Assembly (NCBI RefSeq): GCF_030272615.1
Contig: NC_081412.1
Location: forward strand, 688,206,083 to 688,270,082
Length of the DNA stretch: 64,000 nt
Source of the DNA: Cryptomeria japonica
Lineage: Eukaryota > Streptophyta > Pinopsida > Cupressales > Cupressaceae
Reading direction: 5' to 3'
Made by a program: the position numbers and the translations under genes. Below, one piece after another: positions 11,430 through 22,560 of this stretch. The notes beneath the pieces were generated by a model that saw nothing but the letters and a program-made list of their open reading frames with translations, had not been told where the DNA came from and did no database searches. Numbering within the stretch: the stretch's first letter is position 1; the number at the start of each line of letters is the position of its first letter.

Positions 11430-12336
11430 GAAAGAATAAGTATCCGGTAGAATACTGAGAGGCGGGGGTGAATCAGTATATTGAAAAACTGATACAAAGT
11501 TCCCAAACTCAAACTCAGTCAAACAAAGTACACATATCTCAGTTAAGATCAATATTCATAAGAATACTTGACATCAACTTGTTTAACTGTTATGACAACT
11601 TTAATAGTGAACAACTTCAATCTTGTAAACATCAACAATGCTTAATCATAACTCAACATATGTATTCATCTCTTAATGTTTCTACTTAACATGCCTTATC
11701 AGAAATTAACCACATCAATAAATAAGATCACAACCATAAAATCATTCACCACTTGACACAAATGTTTATACATGGAAAACCCAAATAGAAAAAAACCTTG
11801 GTGAGATGAGACTCACAAGGATAGTTATCTGAACTCTTCTGAATTTTTCCCTATTAGGAGCCAATCCTGTTAAAGCTTTACAATAAGTCCTATTAAGAAC
11901 TAATTCTGCTTAGGAAATGCTCGGTTAAGGGATTTACAAATATGCCTTGATAAAAAGGACAATACTCTATTAGGAGTAACCTTGCTGGAGGATTTAAGAA
12001 TCCAAGCTAATGGACCACCTTGTTAGACGATTTAATGAGTAACAAAGCTTGTTAGAGCTTACCCTGTTAAGGGATTTAACTTCTGTTGTAATGCATTCAT
12101 GCTAAATTAATCAAACATCACTCATTCTTGGAGTTGTCATTCCTAAGTCACTTTGCTCAGTGATTTGAGAGCAAAGGCATTGACTTGAGGGATCCTATGA
12201 GATAGAGAACAATGGAACACCCCTTGGGAAGTTGAACTAATCAATATAGCTCCCATAACTTGTACCAAGAGTCCCATCAGGGTGTGTGGACACTTTGAAA
12301 TCAACATTTATGCTTTTGTCACCCACATTTCCCACA
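11430..12336 (-). repeat. Reversed copia-type LTR (solo or truncated)
   Basis: Read on the - strand it begins TGTGGGAAATGTGGGTGAC near 12336 and ends with CTGATTCACCCCCGCCTCTC near 11455. That end is close to the outer element's LTR end (CTGATTCACCCCCCCTCTTA at 17851). The internal signature of GAGTCTCATC followed by a conserved T-rich motif also matches copia LTRs here. No internal region or partner LTR is seen. Confidence 0.6.
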
Positions 12337-13080
12337 CACACTACTAATAGATTGAGATCTATGGGATGGTATTGTTGTGAATGTCCAAAGGCCCTTAGAT
12401 CCTACTACGGTGACTTAGTATGATGTTATGGACCAAAAAGACAAGGGTCTAATCAAATTGTGCCTGGAAGACTCTATTCTGATCAATGTCCATGAAGAAA
12501 ACACGGAAAGAAGCTATTGACTAAGCTTGGTGAAATGTATCAAGCAAAATCTTTATTAAACTAGATTTTCTTGAGGATGAAATTATATTCCTTGAAGATG
12601 GAAGAGGGTGGACAAATTGTAGAACACCTGGAAGCAATCAATATGTTGGTGGCTCAGTTAGTATCTATCGGTGTTAAGATGAATGAAGAGGAGAAATGTT
12701 AGGTCTTCCTTTATTCTTTGCCTGATTCGTGGGATTCTCTTGTTATGGTTATCGGTAGTACTTATGTTATTTTGAAGTCTGAAGATGTGGTGGGTGCCCT
12801 ACTTGGTGAAGAGATGTGGATGAAGGTATCCCTCAGTTCAAAGGAAGCCCTAACTGTTCATGGAAGACCTAAGGAGAAAGGCAAGAATAATGACAAGCGT
12901 GATAAGTCCAAATTGAGAGGGAGATCAAAATCTCTTGGAAAGTCCAAAGTCATTTGCTAGAATTGTAGTAAACCAGGTCACATCTATAAGGACTGCAAAG
13001 AAGAAAAGAAGAAGAAAGATAAGAAGATTGATTCTAATTCTAAGTTTGAAAGGAAGATGGTGATACATTTATTGCAGCTT

Positions 13081-13240
13081 TGATGACTCATGCAGGTAAT
13101 GATGCTTGGTTAATTGACTCAGGTGCATCTTTTCATATGACTACCAAAAAAGATTAGTTTTCTGAATATGAATAATTTAATGGAGGTAAGGTGTACTTGG
13201 GCGATGATTCACATTTAGACATTGTTGGTCAAGGTAAAAT
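13081..13240 (+). pseudogene. copia protease relic
   Basis: The frame NDAWLIDSGASFHMTT contains the aspartic protease triad D-S-G at about 13120. It is followed by the expected Y(L)GDDSH..I.GQG segment (from 13191). Stops TAG at 13154 and TAA at about 13171 interrupt it, and a frameshift separates it from gag. The normal role is processing of the Gag-Pol polyprotein. Confidence 0.8.
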
Positions 13241-14430
13241 TAGAATCGGGTTTTTTGATGGTATAATAAAAAAGATTAATGGTGTGCCGGATATCCTTGG
13301 ATTAAAACAAAATATTTTATTTGTGAGCAAACTAATAGATGTGGGTGTGCAGGTAGTCTTTTCTAAAGTAGGATGTAACATAATTAAGGGTGCTATGGTA
13401 ATTGCTAGAGGTGTCATGTTCGACACTTTGTATAAGATAGATAGATACACTATTGAGTGTAATAACACTTCTGTAAAAAGTAAATCTATGGAGGATTTGA
13501 GGGTTTCACCTTCAGCGGATGGAAATGGCTTTTGGGTACCTAAGGGTTCTCTTTCTTCTGAAGCAAAGTTACCTACAAAGAATACTATGTTATGGCAAAA
13601 GAGGCTTGGCCACATTGGAGGAAAGGGTCTAAGGACATTGAAAAATAAAAACCTTGTTGAAGGTTTGAATGATAGTAATCTTAACTTTGATTTTTGTGAT
13701 AATTGTATTTATGGAAAACAAAACTGCATTTAGTTTTACTCGAGTTGTCATAAAACTTGTGGTGTTTTAGATCTTATTCATTCTGATGTGTTTGGTCCTG
13801 TAGATGTTCCTTAGATTGGAAAATATACATATTATGTTTCATTTATTGATTATTTTAGTAGAAGGACATGGGTATATTTTTTAAAGAGTAAATTTGAAAT
13901 TTTCAGTCAATTTAAATAGTTTAGAGTTGCAGACTAGAAAGAAAATTAAATGTTTGAGGACTGATAATGGCCGTGAATTTTTCTCTAATGATTTTGATAG
14001 ATTTTGCAAAGATTGTGGCATTAACAGACATATGAAAAATTCATATTCTCCACAATAGAATGGATTTGCAGAAATAATTAATAGGACATTGATGGAGAAG
14101 GCTAGGAGTATGTTGAGTGGTGCTGGTCTAGAATAAATTTTTTGGGTTGAAGCTATTGCCACTGCTTGGTACCTGATTAACAGGTCTCCTACATCAACTC
14201 TTGTTGATAAAATACCTATGAAATCATGGTCGGGTCACAAGCCTTCATTGAGACATCTTAGATTTTTTGGTTGTGAGACATATGCACATGTGCTAAAGGA
14301 GAAGCAGACAAAGTTGGAGAACAAGGTTATGAAATGTATCTTCATTGGGTATAGTTATGGTGTGAAAGGATACAAGCTTTGGGATCTTGTTGCACAAAAG
14401 TTAATTCATTGTAGAATTGTTACTTTTTAG
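13191..14430 (+). pseudogene. copia integrase region, decayed
   Basis: The GAG-pre-integrase segment (LWQKRLGHIGGKGL...FCDNCIYGKQ, about 13590-13720) carries the HHCC zinc finger. The catalytic core follows: DLIHSDVFGP (first Asp, about 13770), RTDNGREF (second Asp, about 13960) and SPQ-stop-NGFAE...N (Glu region, about 14050-14090). The C-terminal part has the GYK.W motif near 14370. At least four stops (13732, 13813, 14056, 14134) and one frameshift near 13920 disable it. The 70-residue ORF at 14218-14430 is the C-terminal end. Confidence 0.85.
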
Positions 14431-14689
14431 AGAAATTAAGTCTCCTTCTATTACATTGCAGCCATAATAGACTAAAAAGGAAGATGTGATTCGATTTCCT
14501 TCTACACCTAAAAGAGTTGAATCAAGACCCCTAGATAGGCAAGAAGTTGAGGAGAGCTCGTCTAGCTCTGAATAATCAGACGAGGAGTACGAACCTCCAA
14601 CTCAGCTTGTTCAAAGGTCTACAAGATATAAAAAACCACCTAAAAGCTATTCACCCGATGATTGGAGATGTCTTTTTTCTTTGAATACT

Positions 14690-15480
14690 AATGTGGATGA
14701 ACCGGAAACTGTAGAAGAGGCATTAGGTATGAATGATGCAAAATCCTATAAGATTGCTATGGAAGAAGAAATGACATGTTTAAAAAAGAATGACACATGG
14801 GATCTTGTACCATTTCCTGAAGGATAGAAACCTGTTGGTTGTAAATGGGTGTTCAAGAAAAAGATTGTTTCAGATGGCAGCATTAAGAAGTATAAAGCGA
14901 GGTTGGTTGCAAAAGGCTACTCTCAGGTTGAGGGGGTTGATTATGGTGAGATATTTTCTCCTGTTGTAAAAATGACATCCATTAGATTTTTTCTTTGTAT
15001 TGCTACTACTTATGATTTAGATGTTGAGAAAATGGATGTGAAAACTACTTTCCTTCATGGTGATTTGGAGGAGGATATTTATATGACATAGCCGGAGCAC
15101 TATGTGGTGAAAGGTAAAAGCAATTTAGTCTGTAAATTAAAGAAATATTTGTATGGCCTCAAACAGAGTCCTAGGATGTGGTAGCATAAATTTGATACAT
15201 ATGTGTTGATTTTGGGATTTGAGTGTTCTAAATTAGATCATTGTGTTTATTATAAATTTGATGGTGATCATTTCCTATAAATTGCATTGTGCGTTGATGA
15301 TATGTTATTAATTGGTAAAGGGAAAGGTATGATTTCAGAACTAAAGTCTCAGCTCGCTGCTAAATTTGAAATGAAAGATCTTGGTGCAGTGAAACACATT
15401 CTTGGGATGAAAATTAGAAGAGATAGAGTGAACAGAAAGCTATAGATACTCTAGAGTAATTATGGGAATTGAGCGTTACA
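14690..15480 (+). pseudogene. copia reverse transcriptase, decayed
   Basis: Reads KWVFKKK (about 14845), [28 protein letters not shown] (15034-15090), LYGLKQSPRMW (about 15150) and VDDMLL (about 15297) for the active-site Y/F-x-D-D region; here the codon context is CVDDMLL. Stops at 14825, 15089, 15182, 15278, 15442 and 15454 interrupt it. These are largely Gln or Trp positions in the family. Confidence 0.9.
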
Positions 15481-15481
15481 A

Positions 15482-16280
15482 ATGTTCAAAATGCAGGATT
15501 GTAGACCATTGTATGTTCCTTTTATAGTTGGAATGAAATTATCTGCAGCTGATTGTCCTACATCCGCATCAGATTTGGAAGCCATGAGAAGAGTGCCTTA
15601 TCAAAGTATAGTTGGAAGTTTTATGTATGCTATGGTTTGTACTAGACCAGACATTGCCCAAGTAGTGGGAGTTCTGTCTAGATATATGTATGATCCTAGT
15701 AGAGTTCATTGGGATGCAGTCAAAAGAGTCTTTAGATATTTGAAGGGTACCGCAGAGTATTCTTGTTGTTATCATGGTAATTCAGTTGGAGACATGATTT
15801 CCCTTGATATTCATGGTTATGTGGATTCAGACTGGGTAGGTGATATTGACAACAAAAGATCCACCAATGCTTATGTGTTTACTTTATTTGGTGGTGCAAT
15901 TAGTTGGATGAGTAAGCGACAAGTTGTGGTTACTTTGTCCACTATTGAAGCAGAGTATATGTCAGCTACTCATGCTTGTAACAAATCCATTTGGCTTAAG
16001 AGAATGCGTTCAGACATTGGAATAAAACAAGGAGCCAAGATAGTTTATTGTGATAGTCAGAGTGTGATCTATCTAGCTAAGAACCTGAAATTTTATGCCC
16101 AAACCAATCACTTTGATGTTTAGTATCATTTTGTTAGAGATATGGTTGAAGATGGTAGGGTGAAGCTAGTTAAGGTAGAAAATTTGATGAATGTTGCAAA
16201 TTCTTTAACTAAGGTTGCGAGCATAGAGAATTTCATATGGTGTTTAGAGTCTATGGGCCTCATGGCCCCTAGCAATTGAT
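15482..16280 (+). pseudogene. copia RNase H and C-terminal end of pol
   Basis: The 213-residue open frame contains MYAMVCTRPDIA, the RNase H motifs DSDWVGD, STNAYVF, ISWMSKRQ and STIEAEYM, and YCDSQSVIYLAKN. It ends at a TAG (16121) inside the conserved H-F-D-V-(Q)-Y-H-F-V motif. The remaining frame RDMVEDGRVKL...SLTK runs to about 16255. RNase H degrades RNA in the RNA-DNA hybrid during reverse transcription. Confidence 0.9.
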
Positions 16281-16335
16281 TTATTGTGTTAATACTCCCT
16301 TTTCTCTTTGCAAGGTGTTCGATAAGTGAGAGATT

Positions 16336-17228
16336 TGTTGGGAAAATGGTGTCTCAACCTTGCATTTACATAAGGTTACTATATATAGTAAGTTTTTATT
16401 TGGGCACAAAATGGTCCAAAATTTTGCCTAAATTTTTTGGTTGATTAGATAAGCATTCTGGTAAAGTTACGTCGCAATATCATAGCTAGTTTTGAATCTA
16501 TTAAATTTTTAGTTTTGGAGGGGTCTAATGAAAGGTTTTAATTTGATTTCGAGAACTTTAGAGGCCCTAAAATACCCTAAAAAGTGGGAATAAATGACGT
16601 TGCAGTTTATAAGGTAATAGAGCACTTCGTGATCTTTTTGGCACTTCAAATGGTTCATCAATCAGACACACAATTCACAAGTAATGGCCTCCGAAAGTTT
16701 GTACTCTTGAAATAGGAAATATAAAATACTTTGAACACATAAATGAGTTTTAAAAGGGAGGGATAGGTATTGTTGTCTTCTTTAACACGTGATAGGGCAT
16801 CTAGAAGGGAGATAAGGTCAGCTACACCTTATTGGGTGGTTTTAGCCCATGGTTTTGTAATACCGTTTGATGGTTTCTTGTATTGTATCTCCTTTATATG
16901 AGGTGCATGAGATAGAGGTTGTGTGTAAGAGTCTTATGGCTATTGAGTTACCTTTGAATCTCCGGTTAGTGGTACTCCTACAAAAAGCTTGCTTTGCAAG
17001 TATATTGTAATTTGTTTTTTATTGTTGAATAATATATTAGGCGGTTTTTGGAGTGTGGGGTTTTTCTCTCGAAAGGGTTTTCCCCACGTAAATCATTGTG
17101 TTATGGTTTGAATGTTATTATATCTATTTCTATTTTTTGTAACTGTTGTGACGATCTATAATTTTTTTTGCATTACCCTCCTCTCAAGGTTAGTGTAGGA
17201 AGTTGTTCCGCTACTTAACTTCCTTATA
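16336..17228 (+). repeat. 3' LTR of the copia element
   Basis: 893 bp, starts TGTTGGG and ends CTTCCTTATA directly before the GGTAT target duplication. The terminal CA is mutated to TA. Confidence 0.9.
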
Positions 17229-17888
17229 GGTATACATGTTTCACCTTTTGTACTTTGTTCTTCAAGTCAACATAAAAAATACCTAATTTGATGTTGTGGA
17301 TATAAAAGACCAATGGATATTGATCATTTTTGTCATCGGTGGACATGTGAAAAGTGATTGTGATCGATTGTGCATAGTTTCATGTGCACAAGTCAAGGAT
17401 TTGTGCTCTAGAATATAGCAGAATAGCATAACAGAGCAGTGTAGTAGAGTAGAGTAAGATTATGTGTTTCATGCTTAACCAAAACTATACTCAGACATAT
17501 TTTGATGCTATTTAATAGTTCAAACCTTCTTGTAATCTTTTGTAATCATTTTGTAAGTTAGTGAGCCTTCTGGGGTTGTAACCGTTATTGTAATTAGAGC
17601 AGTGAGCTCTAGGAAGTGTTCTTGAATGCATGTGCATTCATCTTATGTAATATTTCTATACTTATAACAGAGTATATTAATATTGTGGGTCTCAATCCCA
17701 CTATGATTTTTCCCTTCACCAGGTTTCCACGTAAAAATCTTGGTGTTATCGTGTTGTGGATATTTGCTTTATGTGTTTGCATATTTCTTTTATTAATTTC
17801 CATTAGATGGATGAATAATTAGATTAATAATGTTAAAGATTGTAGAACACTGATTCACCCCCCCTCTTAGTGTTCCTTGATTCAAACA
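17229..17888 (+). repeat. 5' LTR of the outer element, second piece
   Basis: Begins with the duplicated GGTAT and aligns with 18936-19580 of the 3' LTR, including CTTCTTGTAATCTTTTGTAA-like sequence and the terminal run CACCCCCCCTCTTAGTGTTC. Ends AAACA at 17888. Confidence 0.9.
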
Positions 17889-18460
17889 ATTGGTATTAGA
17901 GTAGTCAAGAAGATCAAGTAATATCCTTACTTGGTAAAATCGGGAATTTGGGTCAAGAAAAGGAAGGGATTATTAGAAGAGTCTGTGAACTTTAGAGTCA
18001 CATTACTCCTAAGTTGGACACTATTCCTAGTGCCTTGCAAGATTCTTATATTGCCCAAGCTGCAAGTGAATAGACAGATCTCAAAATAGCAAAGATGCAA
18101 GTTTACCTATTCAGTGGCCTTATAACTGTATTGGAGAGTCTTAAGAAGGGTTGGGATAACCATTTGGATTCATTGAAGAAAACTTATGCAAATATCTTCA
18201 AGTTTTTGTAAGTAAAGATTGTGTACATATATATGTATATAGGATTTTGGCTTGAATTTTTGGTTTCCGGACTCCTACCTTTTCCATTGATGTCAAAGGG
18301 AGAGTGTAAAAGAGTGAAAAATGTTGATCTTAGGGGGATTTTTTGACATTTGGAGTACGGTTGTTATATTTTTGGAGTTGCAATATATAGTAATTTGGTT
18401 TTGGTTTTGACCCTTAGTCATTTTTCACTAAGTGTTTCCATCAATGCCAAAGGGGAAGAT
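17889..18460 (+). other. Internal region of the outer element (PBS, gag-like relic, PPT)
   Basis: TGGTATTAGAGTA at 17891-17903 is a copia-type primer-binding site, two bases after the LTR. AAAGGGGAAGA at about 18449-18459 is the polypurine tract, directly before the 3' LTR. Between them lies a broken reading frame (about 17950-18210, GIIRRVCEL, DTIPSALQDSYIAQAASE) interrupted by TAG codons. It looks coding in origin but matches nothing I recognise. Confidence 0.8.
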
Positions 18461-19580
18461 TGTTGGCAAGAGACACTACATAGGTGGTCATATGTTGTCA
18501 TTGATGGAAACTCATGTCAAAAATCCCATCCGCAATTCATGATTTGTTCATACCGGAAGTGTGATTAAGCTTTGGAGAGTTCTAGTAAGATAGAATAGGA
18601 CATCAGGTAGAGTGTACACTGTTTTCATTGGTGTTTCATTTATATTGAATATCTTGTGTTGTAGATCTTTGGGAAGCATTATGGTGTGTTATCTACTTTA
18701 TTCTAGGTTTGTGGCCTCTAATGATGATTCTTGAGTGAGTTGTAAGGTCCGGTGTACAAGTTTTTGGTTAGAACAATGTTCATCAGTAGTATCGTGTAGA
18801 TAATCATTGTGTGGATTATGTGGATCGGTTTTGGTGATTGTTTTTGTGTTTGAGGATGGTAAGCTGACATATGGGAAGTGTGTGGACAATTCATTTTGGT
18901 CTGCATATTCATTTGAGTTTGGATTGAGCTGACTTGGTATACACGTTTCATCTTTTGTACCTTGTTCTTGAAGCCGACATTAAGAAGACCTAATTTGATG
19001 TTGTAGATATAAAAGACCAATGTGTACAATCATTTTTGGTATCGATGGACATGTGATCGATTGTGTGTAGTTTCATGTGTGCAAGTGAAGGATTTGTGCT
19101 CTAAAATATAGTTGAATAGTTGAACAGAGTAGTGTAGCAGAGCAAAGTAAGATTATGTGTTTTGTGCTTAACCAGAACTATACTTAGGAATTTGTTGATT
19201 ATATTCAATAGTTTAAACCTTCTTGTAATCTTTTGTAATAATTTTGTAAGGCAGTGAGCCTTCCGGGGTTGTAGCCCTTATTATAATTTGAGTAGTGAGC
19301 TCTAAGCAGTGTGCTTGAATGCATGTGCATTCTTCTTATGTAATATTTCTATACTTCTAACATAGTATATTAATATTGTGGGTCTCAATCCCACTGTGGT
19401 TTTTCCCTTAACCATTTTTTCACATAAAAATCCTGGTGTTATGGTGTTGTTGATATTTTCTTTATGTGTTTGCATCTTTCTTTTCTTAATTTACATCAAA
19501 TGGTTGAAGAATTAGATTAATAATGTTAAAGATTGTAGAACACTAATTCACCCCCCTCTCGGTGTTCCTTGATTCCAATA
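18461..19580 (+). repeat. 3' LTR of the outer element
   Basis: 1120 bp, uninterrupted. It preserves the unoccupied insertion site of the inner copia element at 18936-18940. It is followed by the GATAG duplication. Confidence 0.92.
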
Positions 19581-19585
19581 GATAG

Positions 19586-21789
19586 GTGTAAATTGTTGCA
19601 AATTTAGAGAAAGAAATATTGGTTTTAATATCTATAACAAATTACTATTAAATTAATTATGTTTAAAACAATACCAATAAAAGCCAAACATCCAATAATA
19701 TAATCTACTACTATTTAGTAGTACTATTAGAGTTTGTTGTATAAATGGAAACATGCAAAGAGAAACTACTTTTTAAGTTTATATGTAGTTATTTAAATCA
19801 TGTATAGACATTGATAATATGTGCATATCAAGCTCTTTGCATTAGCAATTGATAATTAGATGTACCAATATTAGCACTGCATGTATAATTAGTATCGATA
19901 TGCATATATAGAAGGTTAGTATGATAGTCAATGTTTTCACAATCACCTTCACGGCTACTATTGAAGTCTAAGTGTGGAAGGTAATTGTATACTATATGTT
20001 CCAATAAACCAATGAATGGATTAGAATTGTTTGTGGTACAGTTTTCATTTTGAAACAATTTAATTTATATAAATGAGCTGCACATGTCATATGGAACTAT
20101 GCAAGTAGGATTTTTGAATCACTAAAGAAGGCAATGAATTCCAATTTATTTTGGACAATTGGAGAAGTATGGAAAATAGGAATCGTAATGGTATATTTGA
20201 TTGTAGTAAAATAATCTTGATGGTTAACATTGGATGAGGGATAGTAATGTACAAGATAGCTTAGGATAATGTAATTTTTAGGACTAATATTTTGATAATA
20301 TGTTTTAGAATAAAAGATCGTGGAATCAAATGAAGAAGACGTATTATTATTTATTATAACTTGCCAAATTATGATTCTCTCAACTACTTGCAATTGTGAC
20401 ACCCTCTTTGTTGATGCTATCAAATGTAGATACTAAAATAGTCTTGTAAATTCTTCTAATTATTGCTAATAAAATGATCATTATTTTGCATAGAATTAAT
20501 AAATATTTCCATTTGTAGTCAGTTGGTGCATCTTGCATTATCTTTGTAGGTAAGGAACAAAAGCTAGTTCTAGTTTAGAATTAGACATCGTTATACAAAA
20601 TGAAAAATTAAGAAGTTGCATGGCTTTGAAGTCATATAGTCAAACTTTGTGATTATCTCGATTCCTTTTCTGGAGCTTGCAACTATGTCATAGCAATTAG
20701 TAGCTTCTCAAGTTGTATCAAATATTCCAAGCCATTAGCATTTCTTAGACTTGGGTTTATAATTTTTGTAGCATAACGACATCATGGACATTTCCTAACA
20801 CCTCTATATATCCTTGGCTTTGTTGAATGTTTAAATTTCTTGAAATTCAAATTTGAGTGTTGAGTTAGCTGATTTTTGTCCCTAGAATCTTTTAGCAATT
20901 TCTTCATTCAGCCTTAAACTTCTCCTGTTCAAGATGATAATTGCATGAGATCATATAAAGATAAAGTTTACTATAGCTTTAATTTTTTGAATTTGCAATT
21001 AAAGGTTGGCTATGTTAAAGTGACTAATATACTCAAGCTCCCAAGACCACCTATAAAACCAAAAGACATCTTTCACAAGATAGTAACAATAGCAAAATAT
21101 TTCTTGATTATGGTGTATTAAAAAATTTAAATGTACATATGATGCCTTTCATATAAAAGTAATGCTGAAAGATAAGACAAATTAAGATTGTGACAAGTGT
21201 CTTAATCATATGGAAAGAACCTAACTTAACACAAGTTAAATAATATACCTTATCCACGCTACAAAAAATAAAAAAGACATAACATGAAACAAACTTTAAA
21301 AAATATACTAATTCACAATTATTAAAATAAAATATATTTCATACCATCTACAATCTTAAATACAATTTTAAATATTAATTTCAAAATAAAAAAGCTTAAA
21401 ACTATTTGGAAATAGTTATTATCTCTTATATTATCAACGAATCACAACGACAAAAACTAATTACCATGCAAACACTTGTATCAATACTTTTTCTGTGAGA
21501 GAATGCTCCACTTTTTTTTCGTACATAGTAGGAGAAAGGAAAATCGCTTCATCGTATTTAATGGCATGACATTCACCAGAAAATGTTATTGAAGGCAGCG
21601 TTACATAGCACGGCATTGACTAGAAAATATTACGCTAATTGTGCCCCTCTGTTTAATGCCGTGTAAAATCAGCTTCCTCTCTGTTCTCTGTTCGAAATTC
21701 AAACAAGCCCACTGAAATCATTGACGCGGGAATAGACAGCTGGATGGCTAGCCTTTCCTGTTTCCTTACATTTCTTAGTTATTACAGCC
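19586..21789. other. Intergenic AT-rich stretch, nothing recognised
   Basis: Only short ORFs without conserved motifs occur here. No splice-consistent gene, repeat array or element border was found by eye. The segment around 21530-21790 is somewhat richer in GC and precedes the tandem array. Confidence 0.5.
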
Positions 21790-22560
21790 TACATAACGAA
21801 CAAAAGATCTTGACTATTGAATTTTGGATAATGATATGGTTAAATCTTACGATCAATTTTATCTTGATTATTGAATTTTGGATAATGATATGATTAAATC
21901 ATACAATCAATTTCCCTTTCTTATCATTACGGTTCACATAACAAATAAAAGATCTTTGACTATTGAATTTTGAACAGTAACATGATTTAATCAAACAATC
22001 CATTTTCCTTCCTTATCAATACAGCCCACATAACAAACAAAAGACCTTGACTATTGAATTTTGGACAATGAATTGGCTTAATCATTGAATCCGTTTTCCT
22101 TTCTCGCCATTACAGCTCACAAACACACAAAAGACCTTGACTACTAATTTTTGGACAATGGCATGGTTTTATCATACAATCAATTTTTCTTCCTCCTCAT
22201 TAAAGCTCACATAAGAAACAAAAGACCTTGACTACTAAATTTTAGACAATGACATGGCTTAATCATACAATCCATTTTCCTTCCTCGCCATTAAAGCTCA
22301 CATAACAAACAAAAGACCTTGACTATTGAATGTGGACAATGATATGGCTTAATCATACAATCCATTTTCCTTCCTCACCATTAAAGCTCACATAACAAAC
22401 AAAAGACCTTGACTAGTAACATTTGGATAATGACATGACTAATAATACAATCCTTTTTCCTTCCTCACCATTAAAGTTCACTTAACAAATAAAAAACCTT
22501 GACTATTTGAGTTTTGGACGATGGCTTGACTTAGTCATACAATCTTTTTTCTTACACGGC
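21790..22560 (+). repeat. Tandem array of about 90-bp units
   Basis: The unit reads AAAGACCTTGACTATTGAAT, then TTGGACAATGACATGGCTTA, TCATACAATCCATTTTCCTT, and CCATTAAAGCTCACATAACA. Starts of AAGACCTTGA are near 22041, 22131, 22222, 22313, 22403 and 22493, a spacing of 90-91 bp. About eight copies occur, older-looking toward the left. It has minisatellite length and no coding capacity. Confidence 0.9.

Larger units (their letters stand above)
8109..12345. mobile_element. Mosaic insertion inside copia gag
   Basis: CTACT lies at 8109-8113 and 12341-12345; between them the insert begins TG and ends CA. It is not one simple element. The left end (TGTAGACGTATAAATC) looks like the start of a gypsy LTR in + orientation. 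At 9869 a second LTR-like unit ends GTATTACA and is followed by TTTTCCCCTCTTT, a polypurine tract read on the - strand. Positions 9930-10440 hold degenerate repeats of AACTTGATTGAACTAG. A TCGTACGA motif array lies at 11090-11310. From about 11430 to 12336 there is a reversed copia-type LTR. No long ORF is present. Confidence 0.7.
8028..13030 (+). pseudogene. copia gag, split by a 4.2-kb insertion
   Basis: The ATG at 8028 begins MESSLGKIEVEKFNGTNFE, the usual start of Tnt1-like Gag. The frame is broken at 8113 by an insert and resumes at 12346; the target duplication CTACT sits on both sides and the Gag reading continues across it. The second part carries the conserved Gag core (KGLI.LCLEDSIL, LYSLPDSWDSLVMVIGS) and a CCHC zinc knuckle at about 12955-13000 (NCSKPGHIYKDC) whose second residue is a TAG. 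Further stops include TAG at 12700 and TGA in the codon after the insert. Not functional. Confidence 0.85.
7010..17228 (+). mobile_element. Ty1/copia retrotransposon, decayed, inserted in the outer 5' LTR
   Basis: Flanked by GGTAT duplications (7005-7009, 17229-17233). The LTRs are 7010-7906 and 16336-17228, starting TGTTGGGAAAATGGTGTCTC. The domain order gag, protease, integrase, RT, RNase H is typical of Ty1/copia, and the gag and RNase H sequences resemble the Tnt1/Tork group. Many in-frame stops and some frameshifts mean it cannot make a working polyprotein. The uninterrupted paralogous site is still visible in the outer 3' LTR at 18936-18940 (ACTTGGTATACACG), which confirms the insertion point. 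Confidence 0.95.
6524..19585 (+). mobile_element. Outer LTR retrotransposon without pol (LARD-like), host of nested insertions
   Basis: The element runs 6529-19580. Target duplications GATAG lie at 6524-6528 and 19581-19585. The 5' LTR is in two pieces (6529-7009 and 17234-17888) because a copia element sits in it; joined, it would be about 1.14 kb. The 3' LTR is 18461-19580 (1.12 kb). The LTRs start TGTT(T/G)(A/G)CAAGAGACAC and end GATTC(A/C)AA(C/T)A. Only 572 bp lie between them, with a primer-binding site and a polypurine tract but no protease, integrase or RT. It is therefore non-autonomous and needs enzymes from a relative; the copia-type primer site points to a Ty1/copia helper. Confidence 0.9.

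Noticed and set aside
13229-13615. 128-residue - strand ORF
   Set aside because: Antisense to the copia protease-integrase region, with no motif of its own.
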